From Achromobacter deleyi (GTDB taxonomy: Bacteria; Pseudomonadota; Gammaproteobacteria; Burkholderiales; Burkholderiaceae_B): 64,000 nt of DNA. The position numbers were made by a program, and so were the translations under genes. Each line of letters opens with the position of its first letter. Positions within the stretch are counted from its first letter, which is position 1. Under the pieces are notes generated by a model that was not told where the DNA came from, did no database searches, and saw nothing but the letters and a program-made list of their open reading frames with translations. Location of the stretch: contig NZ_CP065997.1 of assembly GCF_016127315.1 (NCBI RefSeq), positions 124,001 through 188,000 of the forward strand. The letters are read 5' to 3'. Below, piece after piece: positions 16,992 through 25,342 of the stretch.

Positions 16992-19763
16992 TCAGTACCA
17001 CCGGCCGTAGCGGCGGATGTAGAGGGTCTTGACCTGCTGCGTCAGCGCGATATAGGCCAGGATGGTCAGCGCCAGCCAGCCGAAGTAGATGGGCGGCAAG
17101 GCCACGAACCCGATGGACTCGGCGATCGGCGAGAACGGCAGCCAGCACGCCAGCGCGATCGCGGCGGTGGTCGACAACAGCACCGGCAGCGACGCCGTGC
17201 TCTGCAGGAACGGGATCTTGCGGGTACGCAGCATGTGCACCACGAACGTCTGCGACACCAGCCCCTCGATGAACCAGCCCGAATTCATGATGGTCTGGCC
17301 GCCGTCGCCGCCATGCAGGGCATAGGCCGCGCCCGCGCCGAACACCGTCCACATCAGGAAATACGTGGTGATGTCGAACACCGACGAGGTTGGCCCCAGC
17401 CACAGCATGAAGCGCTGGATGTTGCCCGCTTCCCACTTGCGCGGCTTCTTCAGGAACTCGTCGTCCATGCGGTCCCACGGCAGCGTCAGCTGGGAGATGT
17501 CGTACACCAGGTTCTGGATCAGCAATTGCAGCGACAGCATCGGCTCCCACGGCAGCCAGGCCGACGCCACCAGCACCGAGAACACGTTGCCGAAGTTCGA
17601 GCTGGCGGTCATGTTCAGGTACTTGAGGATGTTGCCGAAGGTCTCGCGGCCCTTGATGACGCCCTGCTCCAGCACCATCAGGTCCTTTTCCAGCAGCACG
17701 ATGTCGGCGGTTTCCTTGGCGATGTCGGCGCCGCTGTCCACCGAGATGCCGACGTCGGCGTCGCGCAGCGCGGGGGCATCGTTGATGCCGTCGCCCAGGA
17801 AGCCCACGGTGTGGCCGTTGGCCTGCAGCGCCTTGACCACCCGCGACTTCTGCAGCGGCGTCAACTTGGCGAACAGCACCGCGGTCTCGGCGCGGCGGCA
17901 CAGCGTCACGTCGTCCATCTGCTCGATGTCGGCGCCCAGCAGCACCCGCGCATCGTCGTCGCCCAAATCCAGGCCCACCTCGCGGCAGACCTTGGCCGCC
18001 ACGATGGGGTTGTCGCCGGTCAGCACCTTCACCGCCACGCCGTAGTCATTGAGCGCGCGGATCGCGGCCCGCGCCGAATCCTTGGGCGGATCCAGGAACG
18101 TCAGGAAGCCGCGCACCACCAGCCCGCTTTCATCGCTGGCCTGGAACTGCGTGCGGCCGGTGTCCTCGAGGCGACGCGACGCCACTACCAGCACCCGGAA
18201 GCCGTCGCGGTTGTAGGCCTCGGCGCTGCGCAGCAGGCGCTTGCGCATGGCGGCGTCCAGCGGGCGCTCCTGCCCGTCGATCATCACGCCCGAGCTCACC
18301 GCCAGCATTTCCTCGACCGCGCCCTTGGTGATCATCCCCAGGCCGCCGTCGACGCTGCGCACCACCACCGACAGACGCCGGCGCACGAAGTCGAACGGGA
18401 TCTCGTCGACCTTCTCGTGATGCGCGCTGCGGTCCCAGCCGCGCAGCTCGCGCGCCCGGGCCAGGATGGCGCGGTCCATCAGGTTGCGCTGGCCGCTCTG
18501 GTTGGCGCTGTTCAGCCAACCCAGGCGCAGCACCTGGTCGTCGATGTCGCCGTCGACGTTGAAGTGGTGCTCCAGGATGATGCGGTCCTGCGTCAGCGTG
18601 CCGGTCTTGTCGGTGCACAGCACATCCATCGCGCCGAAGTTCTGCACCGAGTTGAGCCGCTTGACCACCACCTTGCGCCGCGCCATCGCCACCGCGCCCT
18701 TGGCCAGGTTGGCCGAGACGATCATCGGCAGCATCTCCGGCGTCAGCCCCACCGCCACCGCCAGCGCGAAGGTCAGCGCGGTGACCCAGTCGCCCTTGGT
18801 GACGCCGTTGATGACGAACACGATCGGCACCATCACCAGCATGAACTTGATGAGCAGCCACGACACGCTGTTGACGCCGCGGTCGAAGCTGGTCTCGACC
18901 CGCTTGGTCGACACCACGTTCTTGGCCAGCGAGCCAAAGTACGTATTCGGCCCGATGCCCACCACCACCGCGGTGGCGGTGCCGCTGACCACGTTGGTGC
19001 CCATGAAGCAGATATTGGCCAGGTCCAGCAGGTCGGCATTCTCGCCCGCCAGCGCCTCGGCGCGCTTGGCGCTGACGCTGCCGAGCGTGTCGTACTTCTC
19101 GACCGGCAGCGCTTCGCCCGTCAGGATGGCCTGGCTGATGAACAGGTCGCGCGATTGCAGCAGGCGGATGTCGGCCGGGATCATGTCGCCGGCCTGCAGT
19201 TCGACGATGTCGCCCGGCACCAGTTCGTTCATCGGCAGTTCGCGCCGCACCGGCTCGCTGGAGTGGCTGTCGCGGCGGACCACCGTGGCGGTGCTGCGCA
19301 CCATCGACTTGAGTTTCTCGGCGGCGCGGCCCGAGCGGTATTCCTGGATGAAGCGCAGCAGGCCGCTGATCGTCACCATCGTCAGCATGATGGTGATGCC
19401 GGTCCAGTCGCGGTCGGCGGGCGCGGCGAACTGGATGTCGGTGAAGTACGACACCGCGGCCAGGCCCAGCAGCACCAGGATGAAGGGATTGCGGAAGGCG
19501 CGCAGCAACTGCAGCCAGGCCGGCGCGGGCTTGTCGTGCGCGACCTCGTTAAAACCGTCGACGGCGCGGCGCGCGGCGACCTCGGCGTCGCTCAGGCCGG
19601 CGCGCTGCGTCTGCAGCGTCTGCAGGCTTTCGTGCACCGACAGGCCGGCATGGCGCGCCACCGGCATCGCGCGGTTCTTGCCCGGCGCGGCGCCGGCCGC
19701 GGCGGTCTTCTCGCTGCGTGGCCCGCGCGGGGCCGGCAACGAGGCTTCTTGGACTTGCTTCAT
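16992..19763 (-). CDS. mgtA: MgtA-type Mg2+-importing P-type ATPase
   Basis: The product is 923 residues, slightly longer than typical MgtA (about 900). It has the P-type phosphorylation motif DKTGTLT with Asp385, the actuator motif as TGEA rather than TGES, the TGDNP nucleotide motif, and GDGINDAPA with Asp658. C-terminal helices include MTASSNFGN and QLLIQNLVYD, typical of P-type IIIB magnesium pumps. ATG 19763 is preceded by GGGAG eight bases away. A GTG five codons earlier is less likely. It imports Mg2+ with the electrochemical gradient at the expense of ATP (family knowledge). Confidence 0.95.
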   Translation of the reverse strand: MKQVQEASLPAPRGPRSEKTAAAGAAPGKNRAMPVARHAGLSVHESLQTLQTQRAGLSDAEVAARRAVDGFNEVAHDKPAPAWLQLLRAFRNPFILVLLGLAAVSYFTDIQFAAPADRDWTGITIMLTMVTISGLLRFIQEYRSGRAAEKLKSMVRSTATVVRRDSHSSEPVRRELPMNELVPGDIVELQAGDMIPADIRLLQSRDLFISQAILTGEALPVEKYDTLGSVSAKRAEALAGENADLLDLANICFMGTNVVSGTATAVVVGIGPNTYFGSLAKNVVSTKRVETSFDRGVNSVSWLLIKFMLVMVPIVFVINGVTKGDWVTALTFALAVAVGLTPEMLPMIVSANLAKGAVAMARRKVVVKRLNSVQNFGAMDVLCTDKTGTLTQDRIILEHHFNVDGDIDDQVLRLGWLNSANQSGQRNLMDRAILARARELRGWDRSAHHEKVDEIPFDFVRRRLSVVVRSVDGGLGMITKGAVEEMLAVSSGVMIDGQERPLDAAMRKRLLRSAEAYNRDGFRVLVVASRRLEDTGRTQFQASDESGLVVRGFLTFLDPPKDSARAAIRALNDYGVAVKVLTGDNPIVAAKVCREVGLDLGDDDARVLLGADIEQMDDVTLCRRAETAVLFAKLTPLQKSRVVKALQANGHTVGFLGDGINDAPALRDADVGISVDSGADIAKETADIVLLEKDLMVLEQGVIKGRETFGNILKYLNMTASSNFGNVFSVLVASAWLPWEPMLSLQLLIQNLVYDISQLTLPWDRMDDEFLKKPRKWEAGNIQRFMLWLGPTSSVFDITTYFLMWTVFGAGAAYALHGGDGGQTIMNSGWFIEGLVSQTFVVHMLRTRKIPFLQSTASLPVLLSTTAAIALACWLPFSPIAESIGFVALPPIYFGWLALTILAYIALTQQVKTLYIRRYGRWY

Positions 19764-19879
19764 GTTCGCTGCTCCCACCCGCGCACCGCCGGCGGAAGCC
19801 CGCCGTTTTCAAGGCGCGAGCGTCCCCCGTCCACGGCCCGCGCGGGCTTGGTGGATATTGAGAATCGGGTAAGGCGGGA

Positions 19880-20221
19880 TCAATGCGGGACGGGAACGGC
19901 CGGCGCCTGCGCGCGCGGCGCCGGCGCCACGCCGACACGCAGCGTATGCACACCGAGCTCGCGGCAAAGGTCGCTGAGCCAGGTGATCACGGGCCAGGGG
20001 TTGCCGGTGTCGCTGCGCAGGCTGATGGCGGTGCAGGCCTGTTCGCCGTCGGTCGAATAACGCACGTCGGCCACGGTTTCCGACCGCTGCCGCAGTTCCT
20101 CGTAGAGGCGCTTGCGGATCAGGGCCAGCACCGCGGGGCTGCCGTAGAACGTCAGGTTGATGAAGGCCGGCGCGGGGGCCGCGCGGCGCACGGGGTTGGG
20201 GGACAGGATATGGGACAGCAT
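19880..20221 (-). CDS. Small protein, possible stand-alone ACT-like domain
   Basis: The product is 113 residues. ATG 20221 follows AGGAG by seven bases. No signal peptide or membrane helix. The core has a strand (FINLTFYG), a long helix (SPAVLALIRKRLYEELRQR), two strands (VADVRYST, CTAISLRS), a helix (WPVITWLSDLCREL) and a strand (VHTLRVGV). This beta-alpha-beta-beta-alpha-beta order resembles the C-terminal ACT-like domain of MgtC, but I cannot confirm homology. It is the first full-length gene of the mgtA transcript, 116 bases before mgtA, and the tail is Ala/Pro-rich. Confidence 0.75.
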   Translation of the reverse strand: MLSHILSPNPVRRAAPAPAFINLTFYGSPAVLALIRKRLYEELRQRSETVADVRYSTDGEQACTAISLRSDTGNPWPVITWLSDLCRELGVHTLRVGVAPAPRAQAPAVPVPH

Positions 20222-20344
20222 GCGCGTCTCCTGGAAACAGGCGATTTCGCCCGCTAGGGGTTCAGGTGGCGCATGCAAGCCGTCGCGGCTCCGGGTCGAT
20301 CCCGGTGGGCGTAGCGGCTGGCAGAAAAAAGACGTGCAGACCCG

Positions 20345-20392
20345 CTATGCCCGGCATGCGCCGTAGGTTCTGGTACTTCCGTCGTCTTCCAC
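20345..20392 (-). CDS. Putative 15-codon leader peptide of the mgtA operon
   Basis: A GTG codon with AAGGAG six bases upstream opens a short frame encoding MEDDGSTRTYGACRA and ending in TAG. It lies 123 bases upstream of the first full-length gene of the operon. The acidic start (Glu-Asp-Asp) recalls the E/D/P-rich starts of MgtL-type leaders, which destabilise ribosomes in low Mg2+. Expression and regulatory role are inferred. Confidence 0.5.
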   Translation of the reverse strand: MEDDGSTRTYGACRA

Positions 20393-20422
20393 GGCGGGCT
20401 CCTTAGGGTTGCAACAGGCGGC

Positions 20423-20428
20423 AGTGTA
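20423..20428 (-). promoter_or_regulatory. TACACT -10-like element of the mgtA operon
   Basis: The minus-strand hexamer TACACT starts 42.5 bases from the centre of the second palindrome, exactly ten bases (one helical turn) closer than the TATAAT/palindrome pair at 16.5 kb. No -35 element is evident. Confidence 0.4.
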
Positions 20429-20463
20429 GGTCCGGGGCGGCGTTCCGAACAGGTCATCGGGCG

Positions 20464-20477
20464 TATACCTTGGTATA
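20464..20477. promoter_or_regulatory. Palindromic operator, copy 2
   Basis: TATACC-TT-GGTATA reads TATACCAAGGTATA on the minus strand, identical over 14 bases to the core of the palindrome at 16498-16519. It is placed upstream of the leader peptide and mgtA operon. Confidence 0.7.
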
Positions 20478-20535
20478 GATGTCGGCCCGGGCAGGCATCG
20501 CATGCCAGCTGCCCGCCCACGGACGCCGCGCAAGC

Positions 20536-23469
20536 TCAGAAGCGCGTCTGCATGCCGATCCGCACCGTCCGGGCCGGCGCCGGCATGAAACTCTGCGCCA
20601 GCGGATCCAGGTAGTAACGGTTCGTCAGGTTCTGCACCGAGATGCTCACCACCATCTGTTCGCGCAGCCGGTAGGTCATGAACAGGTCAAACAGCGTCAC
20701 GGGGTGGTACACGAGCTGCTTCGTCGTGGGCGTTTCCTGCCACGGCAGGTCGGTCTTGACCGTGGGGCCCGAGGTGTAGGTCATACGGCCACCCAGCGTC
20801 AGCGTTTCGTTGAAGAAGCGCAGGCCGGCGGTCAGGCTCAAGGCCAGCCTGGGCGGATTCTGGGTGTTGGTATACGAACCCATGAAACTGCCCGGCGTGC
20901 ACGTCGGCGTGTTTTCCGTATGCCGGGAAGCGCTGGGGTTGTCACGCAAGTGCTGCGCGAAGGCCGCGTCGCAAGTCTCGGTCTTCAGGTAATACGTGGC
21001 CGCCAGATCCGCGAACACCCTCCCGGCGTCATAGTGCGACTGGAATTCCAATCCGCTGGTCTTGTAGCGATCGGTGTTCCTCATCTGCAACGCCTTTTCG
21101 GTCAGCGCCTCCACGCCGTCATAGTCGTAGTAGCGCACGATGTAATTCTCGATGTTGTTGTTGAAATAGACCACCTTGGCGGCGACCGTGTCGCCATCGG
21201 TCAACAGGTTGCCACGCACCGTGCTGGCGCCGAATTCCCAACTGTTGGAGCGTTCGGGCTTGAGGCCCCTGCCCGGTGAGAGGCTCATCGTGCCAAGGCT
21301 GGTCTCGAACAGCGATGGCAACCGCAGCCCCTGGGTGTACGAGGCATAGACGAAGGTGTCCGGCACCAGTTCCAGGTTCAGGCCCAACGACGGGGCAAAG
21401 CCGCCGCCGCGGCTGCGCAGCCTGGGGGCATGCGCATAGCCGGCGACGACCTCTTTCACATCTTCGTCATAGACGCGGGTCGAGCCCGCGCCGAAGTCGT
21501 CGTACGGCACGCCGACCTCGGGGCGGTTACTGTCCTGGAACACGATGCCGTTATGCAGGCGCGGATCGGTGGCGTCGGTGTACTGGCCTTTCTCGTCCGG
21601 CCACCACGTCTGGTAGCCGAAGTTGCCCGGCCACCACCACTCGCCCGGCTTTTTCACCATGATGGCGCGATAGGGGCGCAGTTCGCGGATGGCGGTGGAA
21701 TACACGCCGCGGTCCCTGACGTCGTAATGGCTGTAGCGGCCACCTCCCCACAGCGTCAGCGACGCCACCGGCCGGTATTCCAGCTTGCCGTTCAAGCTGA
21801 ATTCCCGGCGCGAGGCATCGCGCAGCACGCGGTTGCCGTCGATGTCCTGCTGCGTCGTCACCACGCCGCGCTGCGGCCGGATATCCTCGACCTGGAATGA
21901 GCCGCCCAGGTTGAGGCTGACATCGCCGTGCGCCGTGCGCCACCGCGAGGTGTTGGCCAGATCGCCGCCGATGCGGCGGTCGGCCTGCCGAGTCCATCTG
22001 CGGTCCGTCACGTAGGCCTGCGACGCGGGCGCCCACACCGAGGTCAACTGGCTGGTCCTGGCATCCGTCATCCACAGGTTCGCCCCCAGGTCCACCAGCG
22101 GATTGTCCGCCGGCTGGAACTGGTAGCGCGCCGTGTAGGTGTCGATGCCGGTTTCGCCCAGCGGATACTGCGTGATGCCCGCCGTGCCGGAACGGATGAT
22201 GTCCGACGGCAGGATTTCGCCGATTTTCCCGTCGTAGCGGCGGTAGCCAAGTTCCAGCGTATGGCCTGCGGCGGGTCGCAGCGTCAGTTTCAACAGCGTC
22301 GACTCGGTTTCGGCCGACGAATTCAACACTTCTTCGCCTGGGTTGTAGGCCTTGGCCACGCTGTTCATCTCGTAGCGACCACCCGGGTAATACATGCGAT
22401 AGCGCTCCCGCCCCTTCTTGCCCGAGAAGTAGTTGCCCTGGTTGCGGTGCGCGTAGGCCGCCACGAAGTCGAGGCGGTCGTTGGTATAGGCAAACGCCAG
22501 GCTGCCCGACTTGGCGCGCGAGCCGAACAGGCTGCCATGGCTATCATGCGGAACGGCTCTCAGATCATTCGCCGAGGGCTCTCCTGTGGACGACGACGGC
22601 GGATTGACGCCGCGATGCGGCGGCGCCATGCCGTTGTTCCATATGTCCCCCTTCAGGCGCAGGCCGATCTGCCTGCCTTCCGTCAGGATGTCCCGCACGC
22701 CCAGCGTGCGCATTTCCACCGAACCACCGATGGCGCCGGACGTCACGGAGGGACCTTTGTTGACGGTCACGTCGCTGATCAGGTCCGGGTCGATGTAGCT
22801 GCGCTGGGCCGTGCCCGCGTAGCCCCGGTACACGTCCAGCGCCTGCTCGGAGCCATCGACCCGCACCGCCACCCGGCTCTGCCCCTGGATGCCACGGATG
22901 TTGACGTCCAGCGCGCCGCCATTGCGGCTGTCGCCGACCTGCACGCCCGGTATGCCGGCCAGCAGGTCGCCGACCGACACCCGGCCGAACCGGTCGAGAT
23001 CCTGGCTGGACAGATGCACGGATGAACGTGGCGCGGCATAGACTTCTTTCCCGGCAACCGCGTCACCCTCGATCTCGACCGGCGCCAGGGTCACGGCTCC
23101 CGGCGACGCCACCAGCACATAGCCCGACGCGCCGCGCCGGGCCTGCAGGCCGGTACCGCGCAACAGCGCCGCGAAGCCTTCTTCCACGGCGTAGCGGCCA
23201 TGCAGCCCGGGACTCTGGCGACCGGCCACCTGCCCGGCGAGCAGGGACAACGCGATGTCGGACTGCTGCGCATAACGGCTCAAGACATCCGCCAGCGAGC
23301 CAGCGGGAATGTCGTACTGCCTGTCGACGCGCTGCGCCTGGGCAACCAGCGCGACCGAGGCGCCCAACCCGGCCAGCACCAGGCGGACAGCGGGGGACAG
23401 GCCGCGGGGCGCCCGCAGCGGCGAGAATCGGAAACGGCGGCGTGGGCCTGCCGGGTGGAGCTTGTGCAT
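20536..23469 (-). CDS. TonB-dependent haem/haemoglobin-type receptor with STN signalling domain
   Basis: The product is 977 residues. A signal peptide ends near ALVAQAQ (46). A secretin/TonB short N-terminal (STN) domain follows (about 50-115: IPAGSLADVLSRYAQQSDIA). Then come the plug (LLAGIPGVQVGDSRNGGALD, VNKGPSVTSGAIGGSVEMRT) and a 22-strand-type barrel ending in MQTRF. Length and plug sequence resemble haem receptors such as Bordetella BhuR; in place of the FRAP box it has GLRLPSLFE. GAGGA precedes ATG 23469. With the FecI and FecR genes upstream it forms a cell-surface signalling module. No haem ABC genes follow. Confidence 0.88.
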   Translation of the reverse strand: MHKLHPAGPRRRFRFSPLRAPRGLSPAVRLVLAGLGASVALVAQAQRVDRQYDIPAGSLADVLSRYAQQSDIALSLLAGQVAGRQSPGLHGRYAVEEGFAALLRGTGLQARRGASGYVLVASPGAVTLAPVEIEGDAVAGKEVYAAPRSSVHLSSQDLDRFGRVSVGDLLAGIPGVQVGDSRNGGALDVNIRGIQGQSRVAVRVDGSEQALDVYRGYAGTAQRSYIDPDLISDVTVNKGPSVTSGAIGGSVEMRTLGVRDILTEGRQIGLRLKGDIWNNGMAPPHRGVNPPSSSTGEPSANDLRAVPHDSHGSLFGSRAKSGSLAFAYTNDRLDFVAAYAHRNQGNYFSGKKGRERYRMYYPGGRYEMNSVAKAYNPGEEVLNSSAETESTLLKLTLRPAAGHTLELGYRRYDGKIGEILPSDIIRSGTAGITQYPLGETGIDTYTARYQFQPADNPLVDLGANLWMTDARTSQLTSVWAPASQAYVTDRRWTRQADRRIGGDLANTSRWRTAHGDVSLNLGGSFQVEDIRPQRGVVTTQQDIDGNRVLRDASRREFSLNGKLEYRPVASLTLWGGGRYSHYDVRDRGVYSTAIRELRPYRAIMVKKPGEWWWPGNFGYQTWWPDEKGQYTDATDPRLHNGIVFQDSNRPEVGVPYDDFGAGSTRVYDEDVKEVVAGYAHAPRLRSRGGGFAPSLGLNLELVPDTFVYASYTQGLRLPSLFETSLGTMSLSPGRGLKPERSNSWEFGASTVRGNLLTDGDTVAAKVVYFNNNIENYIVRYYDYDGVEALTEKALQMRNTDRYKTSGLEFQSHYDAGRVFADLAATYYLKTETCDAAFAQHLRDNPSASRHTENTPTCTPGSFMGSYTNTQNPPRLALSLTAGLRFFNETLTLGGRMTYTSGPTVKTDLPWQETPTTKQLVYHPVTLFDLFMTYRLREQMVVSISVQNLTNRYYLDPLAQSFMPAPARTVRIGMQTRF

Positions 23470-23589
23470 GATCGTGGTCCTCAGCTCGGGCGCCGGGACC
23501 TATCGATACGCCCCGGATCATCGCCATTCAGAAGACATGACGCGCCAAGCTCCAAGACACGAACCCGCCATCGCAGGGATTTTTCCGGA

Positions 23590-24609
23590 CTAGCGGGCCG
23601 CGTCGCCTCCGGTCCGGCCCACCCACACGAAATAGGGCGAGGCGAACCGCAACGTCAGGCCGGGTACGCTTTCGGCCAGCAATCGCAACGCCCGGCCGGT
23701 ATCGTCCAGTGGCAACACCACCGTCATGCGAATCCCCGCCAATGCGGCCTCGTCATAGAAGATCCGGCCGGACCGATGCCGATTCAGCTCGTCCAGCACG
23801 TCGGCCAGCGGCTGGTCCCGCACCGCCAACTGGTGGAATTTCCAGGCATCCTCCACCTGGCCGGGATCGACCGCCGCAATCGGCCCGACGCCCCGTGCAG
23901 AAACCGCCACGCGCTGCCCGGCCCGCACCACCAGCGCTTGCGTCGGTGCCGGGCCGGCTGCCTCTACCCGCACGCGCGATTCGATCATTGCCAGCTTCGT
24001 CACGCCGTCATGCCGTTCCACCGCGAAGCGGGTACCCAGCGCGGTCAGCCGCGCCTCGCGCGTACGCAGCACGAAGGGACGCAGCGCGTCCTTCGCCACC
24101 TCGATCAGCACCTGTCCCTGCACCAATTCCAATTCCCGACGCTGGCGGTCGAATCGCAGGTTTACGGCACTGCCGCCGGCCAGCGTGACGCGCGAGCCGT
24201 CCTCCAGCAACTGGACGCGCCACTCGCCGGTCAGACTGCGCACATCCGCCATCAGATAGGCCGCGGGATAGACCTGCAATGTCATCCAGCCCGCCGCGGC
24301 CACGAGCAACGCCGCGCCGATCGCGAACAGCATCCGGCTCGCGCGCCGCTTGCCCACATGGGCAAACGCCGCTTCGAATCCTGCCCGCGCCGGTGCCGCC
24401 GCTTGCGCCGCTGAGCCACGCAGATCTTGCATCCGGTCCACCACCCGTCGCATGCCCCACACCGCAGCCTCGTGCGCGGGACTCTGCCGCATCCAGGCCT
24501 CCAGTTCGCGCTGCACGACCTCGCGCTCGGCCGCGTCGTCAGAACTCAGACGAACGACCCAACGGGCGGCCTGTTCGGCAATGGCTTCGGGGATCGGCAT
24601 GCGCTTCAT
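23590..24609 (-). CDS. FecR-type anti-sigma/sigma regulator, module 1
   Basis: The product is 339 residues. The cytoplasmic N-terminal DUF4880 region contains WVVRLSSDDAAEREVVQRE. One membrane helix (about 95-112, MLFAIGAALLVAAAGWM) is followed by the periplasmic FecR domain (LEDGSRVTLAGGSAVNLRFD and ALGTRFAVE) and a C-terminal region (about 265-335) that meets the receptor STN domain. ATG 24609 is chosen over a TTG seven codons upstream. It transmits receptor occupancy to the sigma factor encoded 40 bases upstream. Confidence 0.9.
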   Translation of the reverse strand: MKRMPIPEAIAEQAARWVVRLSSDDAAEREVVQRELEAWMRQSPAHEAAVWGMRRVVDRMQDLRGSAAQAAAPARAGFEAAFAHVGKRRASRMLFAIGAALLVAAAGWMTLQVYPAAYLMADVRSLTGEWRVQLLEDGSRVTLAGGSAVNLRFDRQRRELELVQGQVLIEVAKDALRPFVLRTREARLTALGTRFAVERHDGVTKLAMIESRVRVEAAGPAPTQALVVRAGQRVAVSARGVGPIAAVDPGQVEDAWKFHQLAVRDQPLADVLDELNRHRSGRIFYDEAALAGIRMTVVLPLDDTGRALRLLAESVPGLTLRFASPYFVWVGRTGGDAAR

Positions 24610-24649
24610 GTAGCGGCTTCCGGCTGGCAACCGGATTGCCCGGCGATCA

Positions 24650-25165
24650 TCAGGTCAGCACCTGGTGACAACGCAGGAGCCCCTGCGCCAGATACTTCTG
24701 TACCATCCGCACGGAGATTCCGAGACGTTCAGCCACCACCGGCTGGCTGTGGTCTTCCAGGTAATGCAACAGGAACGCCTCGCGCCCTTTCGGCGCGAGC
24801 GCCGCCAGCGCGGCTGCCAGTTGCTCCACCATCTGTACCGCGCTCATCAGCGCCTCGGGCGATGGCGCCCCTTGTGGCAATACATCCGCCGCCAGCGCCA
24901 TGGCTTCGAGATAGGCCTTTTCGACGCGCTGGCGCCGCAGGCGGTCGAGCATCAGCCGACGCGCTGCCGTGGTCAGCCAGGCCCGCGGCTCGGCCAGCTC
25001 GGCGGGCGGAACCTTGGCCGTCAGCAGCCGCAGGAAAGTGTCATGGGCCAGATCCGCCGCCTGCTCCGGACATCCCAACCGGCGGCGCAGCCAGGAAGTG
25101 AGCCAACCGTGATGGTCGACGTAGAGCGCCTTGACGGCCGATACCAGGGGATGGGCTGCAGTCAC
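24650..25165 (-). CDS. FecI-type ECF sigma factor, module 1
   Basis: The product is 171 residues from GTG 25165. Region 2 has HHGWLTSWLRRRLGCPEQAA and DLAHDTFLRLL; region 4 has ALAPKGREAFLLHYLEDHSQ and RLGISVRMVQKYLAQGL. These are typical of iron-starvation FecI sigmas. It is expected to direct transcription of the receptor gene two positions downstream. No convincing Fur box is seen in the 177 bases upstream. Confidence 0.9.
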   Translation of the reverse strand: MTAAHPLVSAVKALYVDHHGWLTSWLRRRLGCPEQAADLAHDTFLRLLTAKVPPAELAEPRAWLTTAARRLMLDRLRRQRVEKAYLEAMALAADVLPQGAPSPEALMSAVQMVEQLAAALAALAPKGREAFLLHYLEDHSQPVVAERLGISVRMVQKYLAQGLLRCHQVLT

Positions 25166-25342
25166 GATCCATTTCAGTCAGACGCGTCTTGCGGAACAGC
25201 GTCTTGATGAACCCAGATAAAAAATGAGTCCCGATACTAGGTCGGCTGAAATGGCCAGGCAATACAAGAGAAACATTCGAGGCTCATCTGTTGCATCGCA
25301 TGCCCGGCTCACCGCCGTTCGCGCGGTTCGGCCTCGCTGGCG

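Noticed and set aside
16926..20060. 1044-residue plus-strand ORF opposite mgtA
   Set aside because: His/Gln/Arg-rich shadow frame with no motifs; the minus strand encodes a full P-type ATPase.
20240..20460. Possible M-box, yybP-ykoY or mini-ykkC riboswitch in the mgtA leader
   Set aside because: I could not match the conserved core of any of these families; a short leader ORF with a strong ribosome site explains the region better.
20254..20520. 88-residue Pro-rich frame overlapping the mgtA leader
   Set aside because: No ribosome site at its ATGs, and it runs through the operator; the 15-codon GTG frame has an ideal site.
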